A stretch of DNA of 20,247 bases from Candidatus Limnocylindria bacterium (GTDB lineage: Bacteria; Chloroflexota; Limnocylindria; QHBO01). Position numbers and translations under genes: made by a program. Location of the stretch: NCBI GenBank assembly GCA_030146365.1, contig JASLBU010000143.1:1-20247 (forward strand), in the 5' to 3' direction. Under the pieces are notes generated by a model. It did no database searches and was not told the DNA's origin. It was given only the letters and a program-made list of their open reading frames with translations. This document shows, one piece after another, positions 9,428 through 15,849 of the stretch (the stretch's first letter is position 1; each line of letters opens with the position of its first letter).

Positions 9428-10657
9428 ATGAGCTCGCCGACAGGGTTCTCGGCGATCCTGGTGGCAGCCGGCCGGAGCAGCCGGATGGGGTTCGACAAGC
9501 TGTGGGTCGACATCTGGGGGCGCCCGGCCTGGCGCTGGAGCCTCGACGCGCTGCTCGCGACCCCCGGCGTCCACCACGTGGCCCTCGCGGTGCCGGCCGA
9601 GACACAGGACCGCTTCCGGGCGCTCCTCCCCCGCGCCGGCGCAGACCGATGCATCGTCGTCGCCGGCGGGGAGGAGCGGGCCGACTCGGTGATCGCCGGC
9701 CTGTGGGCCCTCGTGGAACGGGGGGCGGGCGACGAGACGCTCGTGCTGGTGCACGATGCGGCGCGGCCGGCGGTCACGCCGGAGGTCATCTCCCGCGTCG
9801 CGCAGGCCGCTTCGGCCGGCGACGTCGCGGTCGTGCCGGTCGTACGCGTCGTGGATTCGCTGAAGCGGGTGCGCAACGACCGCGTGGTCGGCTCGGTCGA
9901 CCGTGACGAGATCGTCGCGGCCCAGACGCCTCAGGCCGCGCGCGTGGAGGCCCTGCGGTCCTCGATCGAGGAGGCGCACGCGTGGCGCCGCCCGATCACC
10001 GACGATGCCGGTGCCCTCGCCGCGTCGGGTACGCCGGTGCTGACCGTTCCGGGCGATCCGGCGAATCGCAAGCTGACCGAGCCTGCCGACGTCGACGCGG
10101 TCCGCGCGCTGCTCGCGCGCCGTGCGTCACCACTGGAGGTCGAGGCCGACGGCGTGGACGGCGGCGGATCCCGGCGGCGGGCCGGCATCGGCTTCGACGC
10201 GCACCGTCTGGTCCCGGGCGTGGAGATGCGGATTGCCGGCGTGGCGTTTCCGGACGAGGTGGTGGGGCCGGAAGGCCACTCCGACGGCGATGCGGCGCTC
10301 CATGCCCTGGCCGATGCGCTGCTCGGCGCGGCCTGCCTCGGCGACGTCGGCGTCCTCTTCCCGCCGAACGATCCCTCGTGGGCCGGCGTTGACTCGGCCG
10401 ACCTCGTGCGTCGGGCTGTGTCGCGCCTCGCGGAGGATGGGTGGCGGCCGTCCAGCGCCGACTTGGCCATCGCCGTCGCCCGGCCGTCGATCGCCGGGCG
10501 CCGTGGCGAGATCGCCGCCCGGGTCGCGGAGCTGCTGGGAGTCCGGGCTGACCTCGTCTCGATCAAGGGCACCACTACCGACGGGCTCGGCATCGCGGGC
10601 GAGGGCGGGATCGCTGCCTGGGCATCGGCGACGGTGGAACGCGAGCCGCGCGCATGA
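9428..10657 (+). CDS. ispDF: bifunctional IspD/IspF (MEP pathway)
   Basis: A single 409-residue protein carries two MEP-pathway enzymes. Residues 1-230 are IspD (MEP cytidylyltransferase): AAGRSSRMG nucleotide loop, VLVHDAARP, QTPQA and a TDDAGALAASG segment. Residues 250-405 are IspF (2-C-methyl-D-erythritol 2,4-cyclodiphosphate synthase): the zinc motif Asp257-x-His259, GHSDGDAALHALADALLGA, and the KGTTTDGLG substrate loop. A Gly/Arg-rich linker of about 20 residues joins them. The IspF tail reads GEGGIA where GRGEGIA is usual, a small deviation. IspD and IspF catalyse non-consecutive steps, with IspE (not in the window) between them. The ATG lies seven bases after the PIN gene stop and the end overlaps rlmB by ATGA, so the three genes form an operon. 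Confidence 0.95.
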   Translation: MSSPTGFSAILVAAGRSSRMGFDKLWVDIWGRPAWRWSLDALLATPGVHHVALAVPAETQDRFRALLPRAGADRCIVVAGGEERADSVIAGLWALVERGAGDETLVLVHDAARPAVTPEVISRVAQAASAGDVAVVPVVRVVDSLKRVRNDRVVGSVDRDEIVAAQTPQAARVEALRSSIEEAHAWRRPITDDAGALAASGTPVLTVPGDPANRKLTEPADVDAVRALLARRASPLEVEADGVDGGGSRRRAGIGFDAHRLVPGVEMRIAGVAFPDEVVGPEGHSDGDAALHALADALLGAACLGDVGVLFPPNDPSWAGVDSADLVRRAVSRLAEDGWRPSSADLAIAVARPSIAGRRGEIAARVAELLGVRADLVSIKGTTTDGLGIAGEGGIAAWASATVEREPRA

Positions 10658-11391
10658 ACGACTGGATCGGCGGCCGCAGGCCGGTGGCCGAGGCGCTCGC
10701 TGCCGGCCGTGAGGCGAGGCGCCTGCTCGTGTCCGCATCGGCAAAGCCGTCGCCCGAGCTGCGCGCGCTCACCGACGCGGCCCGCCGCATCAACCTGCCG
10801 ACGGACCGGGTGCCCGGGGACCAGCTCACCCGGATCGCCGGGTTCGACGGACACCAGGGCGTGCTGCTCGAGGTCGGGGAGCGCCGATGGTCGAGCCTCG
10901 ACGAGATGCTCGCCCGCGCGGCCGCGAGTGGCCACGAGCCGTTCGTGCTCGTGCTGGAGCATCTGCAGGATCCCACGAACTTCGGCACCCTTCTCCGCTC
11001 GGCGGAGGCCGCCGGCGTCGACGGCGTCGTGTTCCCGGAACGGGGGGCCGCCCCACTGAGCGCCGCGGCCGTGAAGGCCAGTGCCGGGGCCAGCGAGCAC
11101 CTGCTCCTCGCCCGCCTGCCGACCATCGGCGAGGCGATCCACGAGTTGAAGCAGGCGGGGATCCGGTTGGCCGCCGCGGACCAGGACGCCCCGGTTGACG
11201 CCTGGCGAAGCGACCTGGGCGGTCCGCTGGCCGTCATCGTGGGCAGCGAGGGGAGCGGCCTCTCCGGCGCGACGAAGCGGCGCTGCGACGTGCTGGTGCG
11301 ATTCCCGATGGCCGGCCGCGTCGCAAGCCTGAACGCGGCGACGGCGGGCGCGCTGCTCCTGTTCGAGGTCGTGCGTCAACGGGCCGGGTAA
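10654..11391 (+). CDS. rlmB: SpoU-family RNA 2'-O-methyltransferase (RlmB type)
   Basis: A 245-residue SPOUT methyltransferase that transfers a methyl from SAM to a ribose 2'-OH, most likely on 23S rRNA. The N-terminal substrate domain begins IGGRRPVAEAL. Motif 1 (LEHLQDPTNFGTLLRSAEAAG, from 101) has Asn109 and Arg115. Motif 2 (VIVGSEGSGLS) has Glu199. Motif 3 (FPMAGRVASLNAATAGALL, from 217) has Ser225 and Asn227 of the trefoil knot. The final motif is a little unusual: FPMAGRVASLNAATA replaces the commoner IPM-G--SLNVSVA. Its ATG overlaps the ispDF stop (ATGA), which predicts coupled translation. The yac-cluster position fits RlmB (YacO), but the target nucleotide cannot be read from the sequence. 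Confidence 0.9.
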   Translation: MNDWIGGRRPVAEALAAGREARRLLVSASAKPSPELRALTDAARRINLPTDRVPGDQLTRIAGFDGHQGVLLEVGERRWSSLDEMLARAAASGHEPFVLVLEHLQDPTNFGTLLRSAEAAGVDGVVFPERGAAPLSAAAVKASAGASEHLLLARLPTIGEAIHELKQAGIRLAAADQDAPVDAWRSDLGGPLAVIVGSEGSGLSGATKRRCDVLVRFPMAGRVASLNAATAGALLLFEVVRQRAG

Positions 11392-11430
11392 CGGACCGCG
11401 GCGGCACGCTGCGTGCATTCCCCGGCCCGC

Positions 11431-11559
11431 ATGAAGTCACCTCGCCTCCGTCCAGCGGCCGGCCGTCTGGCCACCAAGGTCGTGACCGCACTCTTCCCGA
11501 TTCCCCGCCGGCTCCAGCCGATCCGGCAGCCGATCGCGCGCCCGGCTCTTCGCCGCTGA
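11431..11559 (+). CDS. possible 42-residue arginine-rich peptide
   Basis: Frame from ATG 11431 to TGA 11557. The product begins MKSPRLRPAAGRLATKVV and ends RPALRR, with about ten Arg/Lys and a short hydrophobic stretch (VVTALFPI). Third positions are mostly G or C, as in neighbouring genes. No ribosome binding site and no clear promoter precede it, and I recognise no family. It fills most of the 190-base gap between rlmB and the tRNA cluster. A chance frame in GC-rich DNA is at least as likely. Confidence 0.22.
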   Translation: MKSPRLRPAAGRLATKVVTALFPIPRRLQPIRQPIARPALRR

Positions 11560-11564
11560 GTTGC

Positions 11565-11570
11565 TACACT
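11565..11570 (+). promoter_or_regulatory. -10 element of the tRNA cluster
   Basis: TACACT, preceded by TTGC, lies 11 bases before the mature tRNA-Thr(UGU). No good -35 is seen at 16-18 bases. Confidence 0.45.
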
Positions 11571-11581
11571 CGGCCACCGGC

Positions 11582-11656
11582 GCCGGGGTAGCTCAATGGC
11601 AGAGCAACTGTTTTGTAAACAGTAGGTTGTGGGTTCGACTCCCTCCCTCGGCTCCA
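11582..11656 (+). tRNA. tRNA-Thr (anticodon UGU)
   Basis: The acceptor stem GCCGGGG (11582-11588) pairs with CCTCGGC, with one G-U; the discriminator is U and CCA is encoded. The anticodon arm ACTGT-TTTGTAA-ACAGT gives anticodon TGT. The T loop is TTCGACT. 75 nt including CCA. Confidence 0.95.
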
Positions 11657-11661
11657 GCACG

Positions 11662-11686
11662 AACGCCGCTCGGTTGAGCGGCGTTT
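11662..11686 (+). terminator. terminator after tRNA-Thr(UGU)
   Basis: A ten-pair perfect stem, AACGCCGCTC (11662-11671), loop GGTT, GAGCGGCGTT (11676-11685), starts six bases after the tRNA. The T run is short. The loop and 3' arm also contain the -35 (TTGAGC, 11674-11679) of the tRNA-Tyr promoter. Confidence 0.65.
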
Positions 11687-11702
11687 CGGGTTCCGATATA
11701 CT
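11674..11702 (+). promoter_or_regulatory. promoter of tRNA-Tyr
   Basis: TTGAGC (11674-11679), 17-base spacer, TATACT (11697-11702), about 43 bases before the mature tRNA. The -35 is embedded in the previous terminator hairpin. Confidence 0.6.
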
Positions 11703-11745
11703 CCGCCCTCGGTCGGCGATCCACCACTCGCCGCCCGTCACTCGT

Positions 11746-11830
11746 GGGTAGGTTGAGCAGGTGGTGAGCTCCGCTGACTGTAGATCAGCCGTCTTCGACT
11801 GTGGGGGTTCGATTCCCTCCCTGCCCACCA
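11746..11830 (+). tRNA. tRNA-Tyr (anticodon GUA)
   Basis: A class II tRNA with a long variable arm (hairpin GTCTTCGAC). The acceptor GGGTAGG (11746-11752) pairs with CCTGCCC (11820-11826), discriminator A, encoded CCA. The anticodon arm GCTGA-CTGTAGA-TCAGC gives GTA. 85 nt. Confidence 0.95.
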
Positions 11831-11975
11831 CCACTTCCCATCCGAATGAGCGACATCGGCCGGCGAAGCTCAGTGAAAAGCCGAGGTTTACCGAGAAAGG
11901 CCGATGGTTGTCGAGGATCGGCTGATCCTGCGACACTTCGAGCACTCCGCCAGGATGGTGGATGTGCGTCGACGG
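11831..11975 (+). other. structured spacer between tRNA-Tyr and tRNA-Thr
   Basis: This holds no ORF or tRNA that I can support. An 8-base inverted repeat, CATCGGCC (11854-11861) with GGCCGATG (11899-11906), encloses 37 bases. A second hairpin follows, AGGATC-GGCT-GATCCT (11914-11929). In the equivalent E. coli cluster a tRNA-Gly lies at this position; none is found here. Confidence 0.4.
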
Positions 11976-12051
11976 GCCCACGTAGCTCAGTAGGCAGAGC
12001 ACTTCCTTGGTAAGGAAGAGGTCTCCGGTTCGAGCCCGGACGTGGGCTCCA
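11976..12051 (+). tRNA. tRNA-Thr (anticodon GGU)
   Basis: The acceptor GCCCACG (11976-11982) pairs perfectly with CGTGGGC (12041-12047), discriminator U, encoded CCA. The anticodon arm CTTCC-TTGGTAA-GGAAG gives GGT. 76 nt. No separate promoter is obvious, so it is probably cotranscribed with tRNA-Tyr. Confidence 0.95.
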
Positions 12052-12101
12052 GCAACCTCGATGCACCGGGAACGAAGCGCTCTCGGAGATGGCGGACCAG
12101 C

Positions 12102-13145
12102 GTGGATTTCAACGTCGCCCTTCCCTTCCTGAGCTCACTGCTGTCGTTCGCGTTCGCCGTGCTGGTCGCTGATCAGTGGGTCAGGCGTCGCCAGCCGTAC
12201 CAGCTCGTATGGACCGTGGGGCTGCTCTGGTACGGGATCAGCGCGGGGACAGAGTTCCTGGGTAGTGCGTTCGGCTGGAACGAGCCGCTGTACCGCACGT
12301 GGTACCTCGTCGGCGCCTTCGGCGTGGCGGCATACCTCGGCCTCGGCACGGTGTACCTGCTCAACCGGACCCGCTTCGGGTACTTCGTTGCCGCCTCGTT
12401 CGCGCTGGCCGGACTGTTCAGCTTCCTCACGTCGCTGAAGTACGCGCGGGAGGGCGCGCCGGCCTCGGACGTGACGGTCGTGGCGGTAGTGGGCGCCTCG
12501 CTGGCCTCGGCGGTGCTGCTCGCGTTCGTCACGCGCTTCAGGCGCCGGTGGATCGGCCACGTCACGGCCGCGATCCTGGTCGCCGCGTCGGCCGTCGTGA
12601 CCGTCATGGCGCTCGGCGCCCCGGTCGCCGCACCCGGCTATGCCGTCGACGAGATCGGCATTCCGATCGGCTCCGCGATGCCGTCGGACCTGCGCATCCT
12701 CACTCCGCCGTTCAACATCGTCGGCGCGTTCGCGCTGACGTTCGGGGCGGGGTATTCGGCGTACATCTTCATGCCCAAGGTGCGGGTCATGCGGGTGGCC
12801 ACGAATGCGCCCGTCATCGGCCTGGCCGGACGCTCGGTGGCAGTGGTGGTGAACTTCATTGCCTCGCTGCCGGCTGCCTGGGCCGCGTTCCGCGGCGGCA
12901 GGCTCAACTCGCGAGTGCCGGCCACGGTCCTGATCGCGCTGGGCGGCTTCATCCCGGGCTGGACCAGCGGACTGAGCCGCTTCGGCGTGACCTGGTCGTT
13001 CTTCATCGGCGAGCTGCTCGGCGTGGTGCTCATCTTCCTCGGCTTCCTCGTGAGCATCGAGGTCTTCAGCGACCTCCGACTGCCGTTCACGCGGATCGTG
13101 CTGCGGCGTCGCGCCGCCGACGGGAAGCAGCAGCCGACCGGCTGA
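12102..13145 (+). CDS. multi-pass membrane protein of unknown function
   Basis: 347 residues from GTG 12102, with about nine or ten hydrophobic segments (near 4-26, 34-57, 64-87, 92-112, 123-145, 149-172, 200-224, 236-264, 272-292, 297-323) and a basic C-terminal tail (IVLRRRAADGK). The segment QLVWTVGLLWYGISAGTEFLG and the paired Trp/Tyr motif YRTWYLVGAFGVAAYLGLGTVYLL look like a family I have seen as hypothetical proteins in Chloroflexota and Actinobacteria, without a known function. No catalytic motif or transporter signature is visible. The frame opens inside the tRNA-Thr gene, so the start must be later; GTG 12102 is preceded by GGAG (12085-12088) at a long spacing. The gene lies 50 bases after the tRNA cluster, where tuf commonly precedes rpmG. 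Confidence 0.8.
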   Translation: MDFNVALPFLSSLLSFAFAVLVADQWVRRRQPYQLVWTVGLLWYGISAGTEFLGSAFGWNEPLYRTWYLVGAFGVAAYLGLGTVYLLNRTRFGYFVAASFALAGLFSFLTSLKYAREGAPASDVTVVAVVGASLASAVLLAFVTRFRRRWIGHVTAAILVAASAVVTVMALGAPVAAPGYAVDEIGIPIGSAMPSDLRILTPPFNIVGAFALTFGAGYSAYIFMPKVRVMRVATNAPVIGLAGRSVAVVVNFIASLPAAWAAFRGGRLNSRVPATVLIALGGFIPGWTSGLSRFGVTWSFFIGELLGVVLIFLGFLVSIEVFSDLRLPFTRIVLRRRAADGKQQPTG

Positions 13146-13156
13146 GCGCCGGCGCG

Positions 13157-13186
13157 TTGACGAGCCGAGCAGCCGTGCGCTAAGAT
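13157..13186 (+). promoter_or_regulatory. promoter of the rpmG-secE-nusG-rplKA operon
   Basis: TTGACG (13157-13162), 18-base spacer, TAAGAT (13181-13186). It begins twelve bases after the membrane protein stop, directly after the palindrome GCGCCGGCGC (13146-13155). It gives a leader of about 78 nt with possible pairing of GTGAC (13202-13206) with GTCAC (13250-13254) ahead of the rpmG ribosome site. Confidence 0.6.
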
Positions 13187-13270
13187 CGTCCGGCTTCCCC
13201 GGTGACCCGCCCTAGTTCAGCGTGGCCGCCGTACCGACCCGGTCGGGGAGTCACGAGGAACGAGAACGAC

Positions 13271-13435
13271 GTGGCCAAGACTGAGAATCGACCCGTCATC
13301 GCGCTGGCGTGCACCGTCTGCAAGGAACGCACGTACAGCACGAGGAAGAACAAGAAGAACGACCCGGGCCGGCTGGAGCTGAACAAGTTCTGCCCTCGCT
13401 GTCGGCAGCATCAGCCGCACCGGGAGACGAAGTAG
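13271..13435 (+). CDS. rpmG: 50S ribosomal protein L33
   Basis: 54 residues, normal length, a zinc-ribbon protein near the E site of the large subunit. Two CxxC pairs (CTVC and CPRC) mark the zinc-binding form. The GTG start is preceded by GAGGAA (13255-13260), ten bases upstream. tRNA-Trp follows 17 bases after the stop, the same order as in many bacteria. Confidence 0.95.
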   Translation: MAKTENRPVIALACTVCKERTYSTRKNKKNDPGRLELNKFCPRCRQHQPHRETK

Positions 13436-13452
13436 GAGGCCGCGTTCGTCGG

Positions 13453-13528
13453 AGGGGTGTAGCTCAATTGGTAGAGCACTGGTCTCCAAAACCAGCGGTT
13501 GCAGGTTCAAGTCCTGTCGCCCCTGCCA
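13453..13528 (+). tRNA. tRNA-Trp (anticodon CCA)
   Basis: The acceptor AGGGGTG (13453-13459) pairs with CGCCCCT (13518-13524) with one G-U; discriminator G and encoded CCA. The anticodon arm CTGGT-CTCCAAA-ACCAG gives CCA. 76 nt. It is embedded between rpmG and secE and must be cut from the operon transcript. Confidence 0.96.
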
Positions 13529-13582
13529 CCTCCCGCACGTGACCGCCATCCATCACGCCGTAGCAGGAAGAACATACCGATC

Positions 13583-13765
13583 GTGTTGACCGGCATGCGC
13601 CGATACCTGGTCGAGAGCTGGGCAGAGCTGAAGAAGGTCGCCTGGCCGACCCGCGAGACCGTCACTCGCCTGACCCTGCTGGTCGTCGCGGTGTCGATCG
13701 CCGTCGGCATCTATATCTTCGTGCTCGACCGAATCTTCAACACGCTCGTGGACCAGGTGCTCTGA
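13583..13765 (+). CDS. secE: preprotein translocase subunit SecE
   Basis: A small, single-span subunit of the SecYEG translocon. About 60 residues: an amphipathic segment (LVESWAELKKVAWPTRETV, the SecE signature with KKVxWPT) followed by one membrane span (LTLLVVAVSIAVGIYIFVL). GTG 13583 is chosen because AGGAAG at 13565-13570 lies 12 bases upstream; an ATG at 13595 is the alternative and would leave 56 residues. The frame continues upstream into tRNA-Trp and cannot start there. The stop overlaps the nusG start by one base (TGATG). Confidence 0.93.
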   Translation: MLTGMRRYLVESWAELKKVAWPTRETVTRLTLLVVAVSIAVGIYIFVLDRIFNTLVDQVL

Positions 13766-14385
13766 TGGCCGATGAAATGACGTCCGAAACGGTGAACGAG
13801 GCACGCGAGGCCGCCCGCCTGTCCAGAGAGGCGCCCCGCACTGCCGACATGCCGGAAGCCGAGAAGAAGCAGTGGTACGTGATCCACACGTACTCCGGCT
13901 ACGAGAACAAGGTGAAGGCGAACCTCGAGCACCGCATCGAATCGATGGGCGTGGAGGACCAGATCTTCCAGGTGCTCGTCCCGATGGAGGAGGAGATCGA
14001 GATTCGCAACGGCCAGCGCCAGACGGTGAACCGGAAGGTGTTCCCCGGCTACGTGCTGGTCGAGATGGCGATGAGCGACGAGAGCTGGTACGTCGTGCGC
14101 AACACGCCTGGCGTCACGAGCTTCGTCGGCATGGGGAACCGCCCCTCGCCGCTCGACGAGACCGAAGTCAAGAAGATCCTCAAGCAGATGGGCGTCGAGA
14201 CGCCGAAGTTCAAGGTTCAGTACAGCAAGGGCCAGAGCGTTCGCGTCAAGGACGGTCCGTTCGCCGAGTTCATCGGCACCGTGGACGAGGTCAACCCCGA
14301 GCGCAACAAGGTCAAGGTGCTGGTGAGCATCTTCGGCCGCGAGACGCCGGTCGAGCTCGACTTCCTCCAGATCGAGAAGCTGTAG
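13765..14385 (+). CDS. nusG: transcription termination/antitermination protein NusG
   Basis: Binds RNA polymerase across the cleft and links it to Rho or to the ribosome. 206 residues: a variable acidic N-terminal 35, an NGN domain starting KQWYVIHTYSGYENKVKANL (about 36-140) with FPGYVLVEM, and a KOW domain (about 148-206, GQSVRVKDGPFAEFIGTVDEV). The longer N-terminal arm is common in Gram-positives and Chloroflexota. Start and stop are fixed by the secE overlap and by domain ends. Confidence 0.97.
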   Translation: MADEMTSETVNEAREAARLSREAPRTADMPEAEKKQWYVIHTYSGYENKVKANLEHRIESMGVEDQIFQVLVPMEEEIEIRNGQRQTVNRKVFPGYVLVEMAMSDESWYVVRNTPGVTSFVGMGNRPSPLDETEVKKILKQMGVETPKFKVQYSKGQSVRVKDGPFAEFIGTVDEVNPERNKVKVLVSIFGRETPVELDFLQIEKL

Positions 14386-14394
14386 ATCAACCGA

Positions 14395-14445
14395 TGGCGG
14401 CCGCACGGCCGCCACGCCAGGCAGAGGGAGGGACCTGACGGTCCC
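14395..14445 (+). promoter_or_regulatory. structured nusG-rplK spacer, possible L1 control site
   Basis: Two hairpins lie between nusG and rplK. The first is TGGCGGCCG (14395-14403) with CGGCCGCCA (14406-14414), without a U tract. The second is GGGACC-TGAC-GGTCCC (14430-14445). CTCC at 14454-14457 can pair either with GGAG at 14427-14430 or with the rplK ribosome site GGAG at 14461-14464. In many bacteria L1 represses rplK-rplA by binding a leader that mimics its rRNA site (two short helices around an internal loop). This region has that general form, but I have not matched the consensus. Confidence 0.35.
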
Positions 14446-14469
14446 GTCCGAACCTCCGAAGGAGTACGA

Positions 14470-14895
14470 ATGGCAAAGAAGATTCGCGCCCGGCTCAAGG
14501 TCCAGGCGCCGGCAGGGGCGGCTACCGCCGCGCCGCCGGTCGGGCCCGCGCTCGGCCAGCACGGCATCAACATCATGGAGTTCATCAAGGCGTTCAACGA
14601 GCGCACCGCCGACCTGCGCGGGTACGTCGTGCCGGCGGAGATCACCGTCTTCGAGGACCGCAGCTTCACCTTCGTCACCACGGCGCCGCTCGCGGCGGCC
14701 CTGCTGAAGCGCGCCGCAGGCGTCGAGTCCGGCTCCGCGGTGCCGAACAAGGAGAAGGTCGGCCGCGTGAGTCGTGACCAGGTGCGCGAGATCGCCGAGC
14801 TCAAGATGGCCGACCTCAACGCGAACAGCCTGGAGCAGGCGATGCGCATCATCGAGGGTACCGCCCGTTCGATGGGCATCGAGGTGGCCTCCTGA
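14470..14895 (+). CDS. rplK: 50S ribosomal protein L11
   Basis: 141 residues, standard. It has the Pro-rich N-terminal switch (APAGAATAAPPVGPALGQHGINIMEF), then the rRNA-binding C-terminal domain (KEKVGRVSRDQVREIAELKMADLNA). It forms the GTPase-associated centre with the L10-L12 stalk. ATG follows GGAG (14461-14464) at five bases. The stop overlaps the rplA start (TGATG). Confidence 0.98.
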   Translation: MAKKIRARLKVQAPAGAATAAPPVGPALGQHGINIMEFIKAFNERTADLRGYVVPAEITVFEDRSFTFVTTAPLAAALLKRAAGVESGSAVPNKEKVGRVSRDQVREIAELKMADLNANSLEQAMRIIEGTARSMGIEVAS

Positions 14896-15602
14896 TGCCG
14901 AAGCACGGCAAGAAGTACCTCGAGGCGGCGAAGCTCGTGGAGCCGGACCGCCGTTACGAGATCGCCGAGGCAGCCGAACTGCTGCCGAAGCTGTCCATCT
15001 CCAGCTTCGATGGCACCGTGGAGGCGCACCTGCGCCTCGGCATCGACCCGCGCCATGCCGACCAGCTCGTCCGTGGGACGGTTGTCCTGCCGCACGGCAC
15101 CGGTCGCACGAGCCGGGTCATCGTCTTCGCCCAGGGTGAGAAGGCGCAGGAGGCGCTCCGCGCGGGCGCCGACGAGGTCGGCGGCGACGACCTCGTCAAG
15201 CGGATCGACGAGGGCTGGTTCGAGTTCGACGTCGCGATCGCGACGCCCGACATGATGGGCACCGTCGGACGCCTCGGAAAGAAGCTGGGCCCGCGCGGCC
15301 TGATGCCGAATCCGAAGTCCGGCACGGTCACCTTCGACATCGAGCGCGCCGTTGGCGAGATCAAGTCGGGCCGCATCGAGTTCAAGGTCGATCGCGCCGG
15401 CATCGTCCACGCGCCGGTCGGCAAGGCCAGCTTCACGCCGGAGCAGCTCGCCGCCAACGTCGCGACGCTGGTCGACGCCATCAACCGCGCCAAGCCCTCG
15501 GGCGCCAAGGGCACGTACATGCGGACGCTGACCCTCGCTCCGACGATGGGCCCGGGCGTGCGCATCGACATCCCCTCGGCACTCGCCGCCGCCAACACCT
15601 GA
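14895..15602 (+). CDS. rplA: 50S ribosomal protein L1
   Basis: 235 residues, the usual length. It has the L1 signature around MMGTVGRLGKKLGPRGLMPN and two alpha/beta domains. It binds 23S rRNA at the mobile L1 stalk and in many bacteria represses its own operon. Translation is coupled to rplK by a one-base overlap. A weak hairpin (CCCTGC 15605-15610 with GCAGGG 15621-15626) follows the stop. Confidence 0.98.
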   Translation: MPKHGKKYLEAAKLVEPDRRYEIAEAAELLPKLSISSFDGTVEAHLRLGIDPRHADQLVRGTVVLPHGTGRTSRVIVFAQGEKAQEALRAGADEVGGDDLVKRIDEGWFEFDVAIATPDMMGTVGRLGKKLGPRGLMPNPKSGTVTFDIERAVGEIKSGRIEFKVDRAGIVHAPVGKASFTPEQLAANVATLVDAINRAKPSGAKGTYMRTLTLAPTMGPGVRIDIPSALAAANT

Positions 15603-15604
15603 TT

Positions 15605-15626
15605 CCCTGCCGGCACGCCCGCAGGG
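15605..15626 (+). terminator. weak hairpin after rplA
   Basis: A six-pair stem, CCCTGC with GCAGGG and a 10-base loop, three bases after the rplA stop. It has no U tract, so termination is likely partial. Its 3' arm overlaps the possible -35 of the rplJ promoter. Confidence 0.3.
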
Positions 15627-15652
15627 ACAATCCGGGGCGCATCGGGTACGAT
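15624..15652 (+). promoter_or_regulatory. probable promoter of rplJ-rplL
   Basis: TACGAT (15647-15652) with a weak -35, GGGACA (15624-15629), at 17 bases. The -10 lies within the 7-pair hairpin CGCATCG-GGTA-CGATGCG (15638-15655). It would give a leader of about 190 nt before rplJ. Confidence 0.4.
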
Positions 15653-15779
15653 GCGGCCCGACCAACCGAAGACGCCGAAGACCGCGATGCGTACCGGGTG
15701 CGAATCCCGCGACCAATCGTCGGCGCTGAATCGATCAGACGCCGCGGCACGCGCAGGCACGAATGAACGACTTGCCTCG

Positions 15780-15821
15780 ACGGCGGTCTCGTGTCGCGAA
15801 CTGCACGGGCCGCCGTTTTTT
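15780..15821 (+). terminator. attenuator in the rplJ leader
   Basis: Stem ACGGCGG (15780-15786) with CCGCCGT (15810-15816), an inner stem CGTG (15790-15793) with CACG (15804-15807), then six T's (15816-15821). This is the best intrinsic terminator in the window, yet it lies 29 bases before the rplJ start, so it must be conditional. L10 (with L12) is known to control its own mRNA through an L10 leader in many bacteria, with attenuation in Gram-positives; I infer the same here. Confidence 0.75.
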
Positions 15822-15849
15822 CTTGCCAGGAGGAGACCAGGACAGACCG

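Noticed and set aside
11376..12002. 208-codon minus-strand frame across the tRNA cluster
   Set aside because: It runs antisense through three tRNA genes (part of tRNA-Thr(GGU), and all of tRNA-Tyr and tRNA-Thr(UGU)). Structural RNA genes explain the sequence better.
15763..15849. Upstream in-frame ATG for rplJ (29 extra residues)
   Set aside because: The extension translates through the attenuator hairpin, has no ribosome site and does not match L10 N-termini.
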